Assembly (NCBI RefSeq): GCF_000340215.1
Contig: NW_006921548.1
Location: 49,400 to 113,399, forward strand
Direction of reading: 5' to 3'
DNA: 64,000 nt
Source of the DNA: Pseudocercospora fijiensis CIRAD86
Lineage: Eukaryota; Ascomycota; Dothideomycetes; Mycosphaerellales; Mycosphaerellaceae
Shown here: piece by piece, positions 13,666-24,659 of the stretch
Position numbering within the stretch: position 1 is the stretch's first letter
Layout: the number at the start of each line of letters is the position of its first letter
Position numbers and translations under genes: made by a program
The notes under the pieces: generated by a model
The model's database searches: none
Told to the model about the DNA's origin: nothing
Seen by the model: the letters and a program-made list of their open reading frames with translations, nothing else

Positions 13666-13691
13666 ATTTCCGTAGGCCGGTCCTAGCGAAA
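13666..13691. repeat. Hairpin B, copy 1
   Basis: Inverted arms TTTCCGTAGG and CCTAGCGAAA separated by a few bases, near the right end of the 1,759-bp block. Imperfect version of the perfect palindrome at 27285. Confidence 0.75.
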
Positions 13692-13703
13692 CTACGGGAG
13701 GAC

Positions 13704-16700
13704 TAGTAATAGTCTATTATTCTCGGGAACTATAACGCGAGGATACGGCCTATACTACTACGTCGGCCGAGAACGACTATCGTAAGCTATCGCGCGCTAT
13801 CTCTCGTCTTTAACACTTCCTCGCGAGACCCTTACTTATTAAACTACCGTACGCTAAGCATCGCTAGCTAGCGCGTTACTCGTTATAACTAGACCTCGCC
13901 CGATAAAGTTAATTAGCCCGTATAGCGCTACTTATTACGAAGACAGCTATAGCCCCGTAGAGGGAGCGCGAAAACGCGGTTACTCTAGCACTTAAAAGAG
14001 CCGACATCGCTAGGCGATCTTACCTTTACTACTAAGATTCTATACCTCTTAACTAGAATAAGGATAAGAAGTACGTTAACCCTCGTATATTACGCTAGCA
14101 CGTATATATAGAGAAATACAACCTATACGATTAACCGGCTAGCCTACGTCTATTAGAAGGACGTACTACCGTCCCGACCGGCCTAATATCGTACTAATTA
14201 GTCTATACGGCGGAGGAAGGCCCTCTTCTTAGCAATTCGATCAAGTCTAACAGTACGGAACTAATAAGCAGATTACCTTAAGTAGTCTAAGAGGTGCTAT
14301 TACCGAGCTCCTATAGATTAAGTAGTAAAAACTAAAGCAGCGCCGATTAGATTAGTAACGATAAATATAGATTTAGGGGAAACGTAAGCGAAAGGCCGTA
14401 TAATCCTGCCGAGGTTATATACGCATTATCCTTATACTACGATCCGTATATAACGAGAGAGGCGGCGAAGGCACCCGACCCGACGGGCTAACCGATAACC
14501 GCAAAGTATACGGAATCCTTCGTCGAACATTAATCGGGTAAGCTTAGAGGTTAGCTAGGTGTTTGAGTTTAGGCCGGCAACATTGCTAAATTACTAATTA
14601 TAACATTGCCGGGTTGCGACAAAAGCCGTATATCCTATACGGTAGCAGTAGCGATAGGTAGGGAGAGTCCCCTATTAGAGGCGAGGTCTATAGGATATTG
14701 AAATAACGGCGAATAAAGCGGGAAGCGAACTAATAGACACGATACCTAGTGCCCTAAAGGGCTCGCTATACTATACTCGAAAAGCTCATTCCCTAATACG
14801 TATCATTTCGTATAGTTTATTACTTCTTCGTTCTACTTCCGCGTAGGCTTATCTAGAATTTTCTACGAACCCACCGATAGCGATATTTAACGCTCTTTAT
14901 GTTATTCTACGGCTTGTAATGCTTTAATAGTCTCTACTCGACAAGCTAAAGGTATTCTTATATTCAATTAGAGACTATTACGAAGGAAACTAGGACTCTT
15001 CTACCTCCTTTTTAGGCTGCTTCGTAACTTCCGCTTAGTGTAATTGCCCTCGATAGTACGTACATTCTAAATATATAAATATGCCTTAGGCAAGCTAAGC
15101 TCTAGCGAAGCTAAGGGGTTTATAAATAAACCAATAACCGTGCGCTAGCTAGCAAGGGTCTAATAGGAGATAGGGACTCTTAAGCGACTCCGAGACTAAT
15201 TCGATTTCTCCCTATAACTTAGCATCTACCTCCTCTACTACGGGCGCCCTATTCTCTACTACATCTGTAGCGGCGCCGCCGGCGCTACTGTTATTATTAA
15301 GAGCGAGTAACTCGTCTATATATGCCTAATGTAATATAGAATAAGCTATAGCCTCTACTCGGAAGAAGTACTTAGATTAGGAGAGATTTATAGAAGCGCG
15401 ATTTAACATTAGCGCTAGACCTAAGTTTTACTAAAGCTCCGGTCCTTAGTTAGGCCTCGCTTTAAGGCTAGGCGACGAAGCGTATCGTAGATAGCGTATA
15501 GAATCGTGTAACGCACGTAGAAGCAAGACGTTATATTCTATCTACGGTCTATATATAGGCGCTCCTAGCCGCGTATTTTTCGGAGCTTCGTATAACAACT
15601 TTGCTTAGCGCGTCTACGTTCCTGTTGCTCTAAGTAACTAGCGAGGAGCAAACAATTAGGGAATAAGCTATATCTACGGGACTTTGCCTCGCGCCTTTAC
15701 TACGGTACTATCGAAAAGCAGACTAAGTATACTACACGACGGCGTCTACTTACGGCAATACACTAGGTATGCTACGATAGGACAATAGAAAGAACGCGGA
15801 CCGCGCCCGGAAGCACTAATACGGTACGTACGGTAAAGCCTTTATAAGGCAATTAGAATTAAAGAAACATAGTAAGATCCTAAACTTTAGCGCGTTAACC
15901 TCTAAGCTAATATGCGCAGAGGGTATACATCTGCCCTATAGCGAACGTCTATTTCCTTGCCGGTATAACGACTACGGTTAACGCTTTAATACGAAGAAAA
16001 ATAGAGACATCTATTTCTAGTCTAAACACGACGGTTCAAAAACGCACTAGTATAAAACCTACTCCCGTATATGTTATACTATTGCATCGAACCGTTTTAG
16101 TAGCTAATATAATCTTGTAGGGTTTTAAGGATCTAGCGGCGCTATCTTATTACCTGCGACGATGCGAAGGGAACTTAGAGTTAGATATATATATACCTAC
16201 TACGGAAGAATCTACGAGCGAAAATTTACGAAAGTTCGTAGAATTATTCCTAAGATAGAAAGAGAAAGGGTATAACAAGGAGCAACCGAGGCTAGACGAG
16301 GAACATCCTCTAGCCGATCTAGTAGCACTACTCGAGGGACGCTAGGAAATAAAGTAGAAAGCAAAGCGCGAACGAGTATCGGAGATATAGAAAGGGCTAA
16401 TATATAAAACGAAACCGTAGTAGTAGGTCGACGAGAGAAGAAGTAGTATCGAGCTAGTATTACTACTACGACTAAACTTTAGGCGCCTAATAGTAAATCT
16501 ATATTATCGAGCATCCTCTCTCCCGTTATAATAAGATATTAGTCGATATCCCTCGACAATGATATTAGCTAGGCGAGGACCTTCTTCTTAAGCTAGAGCT
16601 TTTAGGAGCAGTAGCTAGTATACGAAAGTAAGTATTAACTCTAGTAGCTACGTCTATCTTTCGCTACTAAGGCCGATCCGAAGAAATAAGCAATAACAGA

Positions 16701-16876
16701 CAGAAGCGCTATAAGACTTATTAGCCTATAGTAGAGGCAATAATAGTCGAATTAGGCGCGAGAGTATAGTATAAGTACGGCGAACCGAGGTATATCTCGG
16801 AGTATAAGCGAATATTAGTTATATAGCTATTAGATCCTATAAAGACCGATAAATATTGCGGCGAAATTTGCAAGGC
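13704..16876 (+). pseudogene. RIP-degenerated coding-like region between the two block copies
   Basis: Plus-strand frames are readable in several stretches. Between about 14020 and 14560 one reads NKDKKYVNPRIL and then PYNPAEVIYALSLYYDP. At 14560-14700 another reads AGNIAKLLIITLPGC. At 16090-16440 a third is Glu/Lys-rich (RKFVELFLRQKEKGYNKEQ). A shift of frame near 16500 is followed by readable sequence (LGARVQYKYGEPRYIS) up to the second block copy. I cannot tell whether this is one gene with introns or several pieces. No domain is recognised. The region has no nearby duplicate in the window but is equally RIP-mutated, so further copies probably exist elsewhere. Confidence 0.3.
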
Positions 16877-18226
16877 GTACGAAAATCGTAAAGCAGCTTA
16901 ATAGGGACTAGTAAACTAAGTTATAACGGATTTAATCTAAAGTTATAGAATCTCTACCCTAGAGAGCCCTTCGCCCCGTCGGCTATATACTAACACTTAA
17001 ACGGCGACGTTAGAGTATAGTAAGTTAAAACATCCTTCTCCCGGCTGCCTAGACTACTTTGTATCGGGTAGTAACTTAAATCATTCGCCCGCTACCTCGC
17101 TACTCTAGTAAAGTCGCCTATACGACGCTCCGCCTATACGTCCTTAGGGACTATAAACTCTAGTATAACCCCTATAAGCTTACCTAGCATAGAAGTAATC
17201 TTTTCCTATTTAATAACCTTTCGGGATGCGGTAGAGTTGCCGTCTTTTAGATAGTATTGAACCGTCCCGTTTTAAAGCCGCTATACTAGAATAGTAACGA
17301 AGTAGTTAGAGAGATGCACTATAAGAGCCGATATAGTAGCCCTTAAAATCTCTAGAGAGATGCTCCTACTGCACTACTAAAGGAGTTTGTACGGGTCGGA
17401 AAGGATAGCTTATATATATATACCGGCCGGTAGTAGATCTCGTAAGGCTCCGAACGCGAGAAAATAGCTAATAGGGTTACCGAGTACGATACGTACGGTA
17501 CGGAGCGTATCGTCGCACTTCTTGCATTTCTAATCGGTCTCTTTCGAGCGGAAGACGGCATTAAAGACACCCTCTACCGTCTAGACGTCGTAGCTATCTA
17601 TATCCGCTACAAATTTAGTACCGCTACTATTAATACTAACTACGAGGCGAGGACTCTACGATGAAACCGTAATAGTCTCGCACCCCTCGTTAGGACAGTA
17701 TATAACGGGAGTGTAAATCGTACGCGCTATCGGAACTACGGAGAGGGCGACGTCTTAGATATCGTAAAACTTAGGAAGTCTAGGCTCCCCGATTACCTTA
17801 CGTACGGTACGGTAAGCGTCGGCTATAGCGATATCGAGCGCCTCCTACTACCTAAACACTGTCCTAATAAGGTAGTTTACAAGGTTCGAGGCGTTATTAG
17901 ACGCGTATAGGTTGCTACCGCCTATAGCGTCCTTACGGCGACGCCCTAGCGATAACTATTTCGCGTAGTTAACTATAGTAGATAGAGTACAATTATTGTC
18001 CCTCTACCTCGGTACTAGAAGCCGCTCCGTAGCTAGTACATCTCTAAATGTCTCCTTTATATCTACTAGGCTACCGCCGGGAATAATTACGCAAGTACTC
18101 TAGTCGATTTTAGAGTTTCTCCGAGTAACGAGCTTATTAATATAATCGGCGTATTCCGAGATATATCTCGAGAGCGTATCTTTAGCGGCTATCTTAGGCG
18201 GCAGTCTTACGTAAAGGAGCTAATAT

Positions 18227-18272
18227 AGGTATATTAATCGCGTCCCGCTCGCGATCGGTAATTAATACACCT
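18227..18272. repeat. Hairpin A, copy 2
   Basis: Arms GGTATATTAAT and ATTAATACACC around the same GC-rich centre as copy 1. The right arm keeps CACC, where copy 1 has TACC, pointing to an unmutated form GGTGTATTAAT/ATTAATACACC. Confidence 0.85.
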
Positions 18273-18597
18273 ACGGTATCCGATAGATCTCTCGTCGTCC
18301 TATAACGCCGCGAAGGTTCCTTAGCTATGTCCTACTAGTGCTCAAGATCCTACACATTCGAGTTAGTAGCTAATTAGACGAAGACTTTATATTAGGGCCG
18401 AAGATACCTACCCTAGGATTCTAATCCTATAAGGAGCCGTTAGTAGTTTGCCTAAGTTAATATCGAAAGTAAGAGCGACGACGATATTAGGCGTTAGTAG
18501 TTACGCGTAAGACTCTTCTATATAGAATCCTCGAGAGTGTTAGCGTAGTAACGTCGGTATACGTAGCTATATAAGGTTTGTTAATAAACATACCGGG

Positions 18598-18623
18598 ATT
18601 TCCGTAGGCCGGTCCTAGCGAAA
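18598..18623. repeat. Hairpin B, copy 2
   Basis: Identical to hairpin B copy 1, at the end of the second 1,759-bp block. Confidence 0.75.
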
Positions 18624-18635
18624 CTACGGGAGGAC

Positions 18636-20880
18636 CCGTAGCGTAATAGGGATCGCACCGGCAGGTATAAGCGCTAGAGGAGTCACACTAATGCTAGCCT
18701 ACACCCTTCGGATCTAATTACCGTAGCTCGTATATATAATTCGCATCTACGGTCGTAACCCGCTAATTTTATTGCGTCGCGCCGACTTCTTCGTAGCCTA
18801 TACTATCGATACGTATTATCTAAGGCCTTAATATAGCCTGCCTGATTCTTAGACTATATTGCTTTAAGGTCGTAACTTCCTATATTTAGTTTTGAATCTA
18901 GGGTTTTCTTAATATAGCTTAGTAGCGGAAGAGGCGCTAGGAAGCTGCCTAAAGGCGGAGGAGCTAACTAAAGCCTAAACATCGCTCTAAACGTAGCCGC
19001 CGTAGCTCTACGGCTACACGCCTAACACTAGCACGCTGCCGTACTATAGCGTTAACGCGTTAGTAACATCGCCTATTCTATTATACGCTATAGGTTAGGG
19101 CAATTTCTAAGCATTCGCTACGCGCAAGGCATTTATTAGGCTAATCGAGCGTTAAGAGCTAAGCTACCTAAGCCCCGGGAACTAACCTCTCTAAATTCGG
19201 AGGCTAAAAGTAGATTAACGCATCCCGATCTATAATCCTACTATCGACTTTAATAAGTACGGGCTGCAATACCGCTATTAACTTAATATATGCCGAACTA
19301 ATACGATCTAGTCTAAACTAATAGCGATTATATCGGTAACTATAAAATACAAGGACAACTAGTACGACTCCTAGCGGGTTGTACTTCCTAAAGGGTTAGT
19401 GGCTTAAAGCATTATCTTTGACTAACTAGTCCCCTATAACGCGCTATTACGCTCGTAGAGTAGATCTTTATAGAGGTAATAAACTACTAGATCTTAACAA
19501 TAACTTAGTATCCTCTAATCGCCTATATTTATTTTGATACGCGTACGATATATAGCAGAACGTCTAGGCCTAAGAACTTATATAGGGCGTCTATAAGTAA
19601 CTATCTGCTACATTTAGTTATAGAACCAAGTACTAAGGGCCTAGGCATCTAGATAGCCCGGACTAGACCTCTTCCTACGGTATGTATTATACTTCCTATT
19701 ACACATTAGTTTATTAGTCTAAAGTAGTAGTAGTAGGAGACTCGAGCGAGAAGTGCTAACCCTTTAATATAACTCTTAGCTATTAGCTAAAAGAGGTAAC
19801 CGAGTTCTAGTAAGGGCTAGCTTTGTATTAACCCCCTTAGTGCCTATATTGGTTCTATTTACTATACCCTACTAGCGCGGACCGAATCTCCTTACCTATC
19901 GCCGCTTATTAGACCGAGGTATAACGACTCCGTATAGGCGTAACCGTACATAGCGCAATTTAACAACCGAGCATATCGAGGATTATAGAGCTCGAAGTTG
20001 CGCCCGGATATCCGAACCCTATAGAAGGTATATCGTCTTCTTGTAACTAGAGCCGACTTAGTTATATTAATAGACGTAGAGTCCGTATATACTAGGGTAG
20101 CTTCTATAATAATACCTTTCCCTCGGAGACGAGCTACGTATAGCTTTCGAGACTATCTCGCCTAGGCTTGTCGCCTTGTCCGTATAAGTAGAGACGTACG
20201 TCTATAACGAAAGGACTAAAGTACCGCCGAGCTCGATCGTTATCTCGATACCGACGTACGGTATAGGCTAACCGCTTACGTAGACCCGTTACTACGAGTA
20301 AATATAATTAGGATCTGTATACAAATAGAAACTATAATTGTACGGCTAAATGTATACAATTTCGCTAGACTAACTTAGCACTTGCTTTATATACGTATAT
20401 ACGAAGCCGCGTATAGTAACTCCGTAGTGTATATATCCTTCCGACTCTTCGGTAGATACCTTGTATCCGGATATCGATACATTATACGGCTAGATCGGTA
20501 AGGCTATCGCTCTATTAAGCTCCCTAACGACCTACTTATACGAGTGCTCCTCGGATCTTATATGCTCTTCCTATACCCTATTCCTAGCGGTCTAATATAT
20601 AGATTTGTTCTAGTAATATAAAAAATTGACTATTCGACGGAGGTATATAGATTGTTAGACCGTAGTAGCGAACCGATAATTAACCCGCTAACTCCTTATA
20701 ATATCGCGGGGTAGTAGGAAGGAGAGTATATACTCGAGAAGCTTAGCGGTATAAAGTACGGCCTACGGCGCTAGTAGGGCGTTATAGGACATAGTGTAAT
20801 AGAATAGAGCTCCCTTATTATTGGATATAGGACCCTGAAGTGGTAGTATAGTAGATAGTAAGGTTTGTAAAGGATCGGGG
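18636..20880 (+). pseudogene. Mostly unassigned; coding-like segment around 19180-19510
   Basis: A plus-strand frame at about 19180-19510 is open apart from TAG/TAA and reads RIPIYNPTIDFNKYGLQYRY. Elsewhere only short stretches are open. No family is recognised. Nothing in 19510-20880 is supported beyond RIP-type sequence. Confidence 0.25.
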
Positions 20881-20949
20881 GGAGAAACTATACGCCCCGG
20901 AAGGGCCCCGCCGGCTACTACCGATATCTATTTTTAGATTACTCTAAAG

Positions 20950-21795
20950 CCTAAATAAAGTAGATGTTATAGAACTATCTTCTTTTATTTCTTCCTTTAA
21001 GGTCTCCGGTATATTAGAACCCTAATATACTAGGTATATACAGCAGCATAGTAGTAGGAAGAGGTTATATAGTACGAGAGCTATAGCTATTAAAACGACT
21101 CTACTAGACCTTCCGATCGCTACGGAGGTTAGGAGCGTAGTACCGATAGCACTACCGTAGGAGAACTACTATTACCGCAAGATAAACGAAGCGAAATACC
21201 TTAAACGCCTTAAGGAGCGCCTACTACTATACGCAACCCGAGTAAGCATACAGCAAGGCCTCGACAATCTAGCCCTTAGGATAGCGGAGGCTATTACGTA
21301 GGCTATCGCAGAGAGCATACTACTGCTCCGAGTAACCTTAAGATCGAAACCTAGGTTTTATAAAGAGTGCCGGGAGGCTCTTACAATAGCGAAGAAGGCC
21401 GCAATTTAAGCAGCCGACTTTCTATACCGATTAGGGCTCCTAGCGCAGTTTATAGGGGCAAAGATATAGTTTATCGGCCCTCCTAAATAGGAAGTACGCT
21501 AGTACTACTAGAGTATATTAATCGGACAGCCGCAGGCTAGAGCAGGTTATATAAACGCATAAAGACGTAGTACGCGATAGCTATATTACGAACCGCTCGT
21601 ATATTTACTATAACGATCGAGTCCTATAACTCCTATCCTACGCCGAAAGCACTAAGCGAAACGATATACCGAATGTCGTTTCCGCTACTATAATAATCTC
21701 CGCTCTATACTAAGAATGTACGGAGAGAAGTTAAACCCGGCTAATTAGACGAGGCCGAGCTACCCTAAGCTAGCCTTAACGCCGAGAAGCCGAGA
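20950..21795 (+). mobile_element. LINE retrotransposon remnant (post-endonuclease part joined to 3' tail)
   Basis: The plus strand reads a basic, amphipathic segment (NEAKYLKRLKERLLLY, then RSKPRFYKECREAL at about 21340-21390). This resembles the linker after the endonuclease domain of fungal non-LTR retrotransposons, where R-x-K-P-W/F is usual. It then passes straight into the C-terminal tail (AADFLYRLGLLAQFIGAKI, 21400-21480) that is repeated at 22380. The reverse transcriptase and RNase H that normally lie between are absent, so this copy is internally deleted, and stops are TAG/TAA. I am moderately sure of the LINE call because it rests on linkage to the neighbouring copy. Confidence 0.55.
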
Positions 21796-22139
21796 AGTAG
21801 AAGAGGACTCCCGCTTCCCGTAAAGCTACCGGTATACGCCCTCCTACTAAAGCAAAAGAAGGCAACGATATAGCGGCTAACGATCGGTTAAAGGAGGCTC
21901 CCGGCGAAGAGCCTACTCCGAACCCTAAGACTTATCAATCCCCGTAGGTCGTTATACCGCGAACGAGAGATGTAAACGCACAACCGCACTCCTAAAGCAA
22001 CACTATAGATACTACCGCTAATAATACCGCACTACCTCTAGGAGCGCCCGCCGTAGAGATACTAGTAGTCCCTCCGAGAAGAAGCCCGGACACTCGCTAA
22101 GACACTACGGAAGCTCTATAGTACGCCGAAGATGTCTAA

Positions 22140-22780
22140 GGGAGTCTTATTAATTATCTGCTAGATAAGAACGGGCAGGATAGGCTTAAACGCCTACCTA
22201 ATATCGATTAAGGTCCGTATAGACAATACCTACCGTTTGTACGACGGCGAAACCGAGACGCTTACCTATATACTATACGAATGCCCGAACCTTTAACTAC
22301 TCCGGAAGGAAGTCCTCGGCAGTATAGTATTATACACTATAGCGTCGCTAGTTTATAAACTTCTTACTATACCGAAGACCGCAATTTAAGCAGCCGACTT
22401 CCTATACCGTATAGGGCTCCTAGCGTAGTTTATAGGGGCAAAGATACAGTTTATCGCTCCTCCCGAAGAAGAGGAATAAGCTAGTAATACTAGCGTACAT
22501 TAATCGGACAGCCGTAGGCTAGAGCAGGTTACAAGAACGTATAAAGACATAGTACGAGACAACTATACTACGAACCGCTCCCTTATTTACGATAACGATT
22601 AAGCCCTACGATCTCTATACTATCCCGAAAACGCTATAGGAAACGATATACCGAAAGACGCTTCCGCTATTAGACAGATCTCCGCTCTCCGCTAAGAGTG
22701 TACGGAGTAAACTCAAATCCGGCCAATTAGATAAGGCTAAGCTAGCCTAAGCTAGCCTCGACGCTAAGAAGCCGACAACA
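22140..22780 (+). mobile_element. LINE retrotransposon 3' end with C-terminal zinc-knuckle
   Basis: The plus strand reads RTGRIGLNAYLISIK, then a degenerate C-terminal Cys/His motif ending ETETLTYILYECPN (22165-22295), then LLRKEVLG. In Tad/I-type fungal LINEs this motif is C-x(1-3)-C-x(7-8)-H-x(4)-C. Here the first two Cys and the His read as Tyr, exactly what RIP does to TGT/TGC and CAT/CAC, and only the last Cys survives. The tail AADFLYRIGLLAQFIGAKI (22380-22460) matches the tail at 21400, about 980 bp upstream. The catalytic reverse transcriptase is not visible. Confidence 0.65.
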
Positions 22781-23030
22781 TTGCATACAGATACCGTACC
22801 CTTAAGTTCTTAACGGATTCTATATCGTACTGAAAAATGCTATAGAACGGACATTTTTTTGTAGGGGATAGTATAGTAAACGTACGAGTTTATCTATATT
22901 AGGAGGCGGCTAGAGGGGCTTAGCGGCGGACAGGATACAAAAGGAGGCTGCATACCTACCTTTCCTAAGATGCTATATACTACCTAGTACCTCCGAACGA
23001 CCGAGCAAATACTACCGCGAGCGCCCGCTA

Positions 23031-23990
23031 ATATGTCTATTCTATAATTAGCACTCCTCGAGCTATAGCTACTACCGTAGGCTAAGGGCACCCGTATCTA
23101 AGAGCGCTACTTCCCGACCGCCTTTATCTTTAAGCTAGAATCTACTTACTAAGATATCTAGCGGGTATACCGTAGGGAGAGCGCCGAGGACCTTACGGTA
23201 ATATTAGTTCTCGAGAGGTTCCTCGCGCGTATCTAGGAAGAGGCGATAAGGAGGCATAGAAAGGAGAGCATCTATATATACCTACGCAACCTTAGCTTTA
23301 CTATAGGGAAGTAGAAGGGACAATATAGTAGAGACGAAGACCCGTTAGAATCCAACTAGATAAAGACATTTAAGGACTTTATAAAGGCAAAGATAAAGAG
23401 ACCGGATAGTAGCATACTAATAGTAAGGATAGCCCTCTTTACTAATGCCACTTCAAACCTACTAGGCAGGCTAAAGGAGTATAAGCAAGACGAATAGTAT
23501 ACTTAGGCTTATACGGTAGTATAGCTCCTAGGTAGATAAGGCTACAATTTAATAATATACGATTCTAACGCTAGTAACGAACGAATTAGACTAAAGCCGG
23601 CAGAGACCTTCCTACTATATATGTAATAGGTGTTCCTTAAGGCCCTAATAGAGAAACGTATAGTGCGCGCCGTCTACTTCGGGGATGTATACGACAACGG
23701 CAACCTAGTATACAACATTTAGCGCAAGTCCGGGACCTTCTACTTAGGCAAATGCCTTATAGACACTCTGTTTTAGATACATAGGATGGCCTGCGCAAAA
23801 GACACATCCTAGGGAGACCTAGAGGACCCGAGATAGTTTAGCTTCTAGAAAATCGAAGGTATAGGTAGTTACCTTCAAAGGACTAGGAAGTAATATAGAT
23901 AGTAGGCGGAGGTACAGACATTTATTTATCTACTTAATCCTATTAGTTTGAATCCACTAGGCGTTACTAGTTAGTATAAAGGAGTAAAAA
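23031..23990 (+). pseudogene. RIP-degenerated ORF of about 300 codons, unidentified
   Basis: From an ATG at 23031 one frame is readable to about 23990 with TAG (Q/W) and two TAA (Q) stops. The start reads MSILxLALLEL. Later segments include RIALFTNATSNLLGRLKEYK and VRAVYFGDVYDNGNLVYNI. Length and amino-acid balance look like a normal soluble protein of about 310 residues. There is no signal peptide or recognisable domain. It starts 250 bp after the LINE tail and ends before a telomere-like motif, so it could be a transposon-linked ORF. Confidence 0.45.
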
Positions 23991-24180
23991 GCATAAGAAC
24001 ATAGTCTGTATTTAGTATTGTAATAGTATTCACTTTAGGAGCGGTAGTATTAGTGCATAGTTTCTACAGATAGTTAGAGCCTAGCACAGCGTTCAAATAG
24101 TAGACAGCTAGCGGCCTTAAGCCGCACTTAGATTAGCCGAGGAGCGGGCTAAAAAAGGAACTAATAATAAAGGTTTTAGA

Positions 24181-24193
24181 GTTAGGGTTAGGG
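24181..24193 (+). repeat. Telomere-like GTTAGGGTTAGGG
   Basis: Two TTAGGG units in a short stretch that keeps CA (GGAAACACGG), so it is less mutated than its surroundings. The second such motif in the window. Confidence 0.4.
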
Positions 24194-24659
24194 AAACACG
24201 GTTAGCCTTGTATAGCATACGTCCGGAGGCTTTTGCATCCCCTATATACCGGGCGCTATTATTATATCGAACTAAGTAGTAGTCGGATTGCGTTTAGGAG
24301 TAAGTTAGATGCGTATCGGAAACGTAGGGGCCTCTAACTATTAGGTATATTAACTCCGTTAACGCCCGTTAGTAGTTAATCAAATCTACGTCGCTTAGCT
24401 AAACAAGCCTATTTATTTAGTCAGAATTGATTAAATAAGCCTATCTATATTATCGCATGCCTGTTTATCGAAATAGCGCAATTTAGTCTAGTTTTAGGTA
24501 ATATTTAGTTATAGAAGGTATGGTTTAGTTAAAGATGCGCCCGTATACTATATAATCTAGAATTTCAAGACGCCTGCGAAGGCTGTAGAAGCTATACCTT
24601 ATAACCTTCATTTTGCTATAACAATATACCTAAACATAGCAATTACTATGTCTAAGGTC
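24194..24659. other. No recognisable feature
   Basis: RIP-type sequence with a short inverted A/T segment near 24400-24440 (ATTTATTTAGTCAGAATTGATTAAATAA). A partial hairpin-A-like left arm (GGTATATTAACTCC) is at about 24342. No coding signal. Confidence 0.35.

Larger units (their letters stand above)
11945..13703. repeat. 1,759-bp dispersed repeat block, copy 1
   Basis: Copy 1 of a block repeated at 16877-18635 with the same length. Where I compared them, differences are transitions (C/T, G/A), mostly at CpA/TpA or TpG/TpA sites, with no indels: the signature of RIP acting independently on two copies. The minus strand carries a long frame broken by TAG at probable Gln codons, unidentified, with segments such as EALDIAIADAYRTVRKVIGEP. 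Close to the block start the plus strand also reads well (YENRKAAQ...), so the coding strand is uncertain there. The block contains hairpin A (13295-13340) and ends with hairpin B (13666-13691). Confidence 0.75.
16877..18635. repeat. 1,759-bp dispersed repeat block, copy 2
   Basis: Same length and orientation as copy 1 (start offset 4,932 bp). Examples of differences: GGAACTAG versus GGGACTAG near the start, ACTTCGTATC versus ACTTTGTATC, CTTGCCTAG versus CTTACCTAG. All are transitions. The same minus-strand unidentified reading frame is present (alternative opposite frames at 12420-12638 and 17352-17570 are shadows). Hairpin A lies at 18227-18272 and hairpin B at 18598-18623. Confidence 0.75.
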
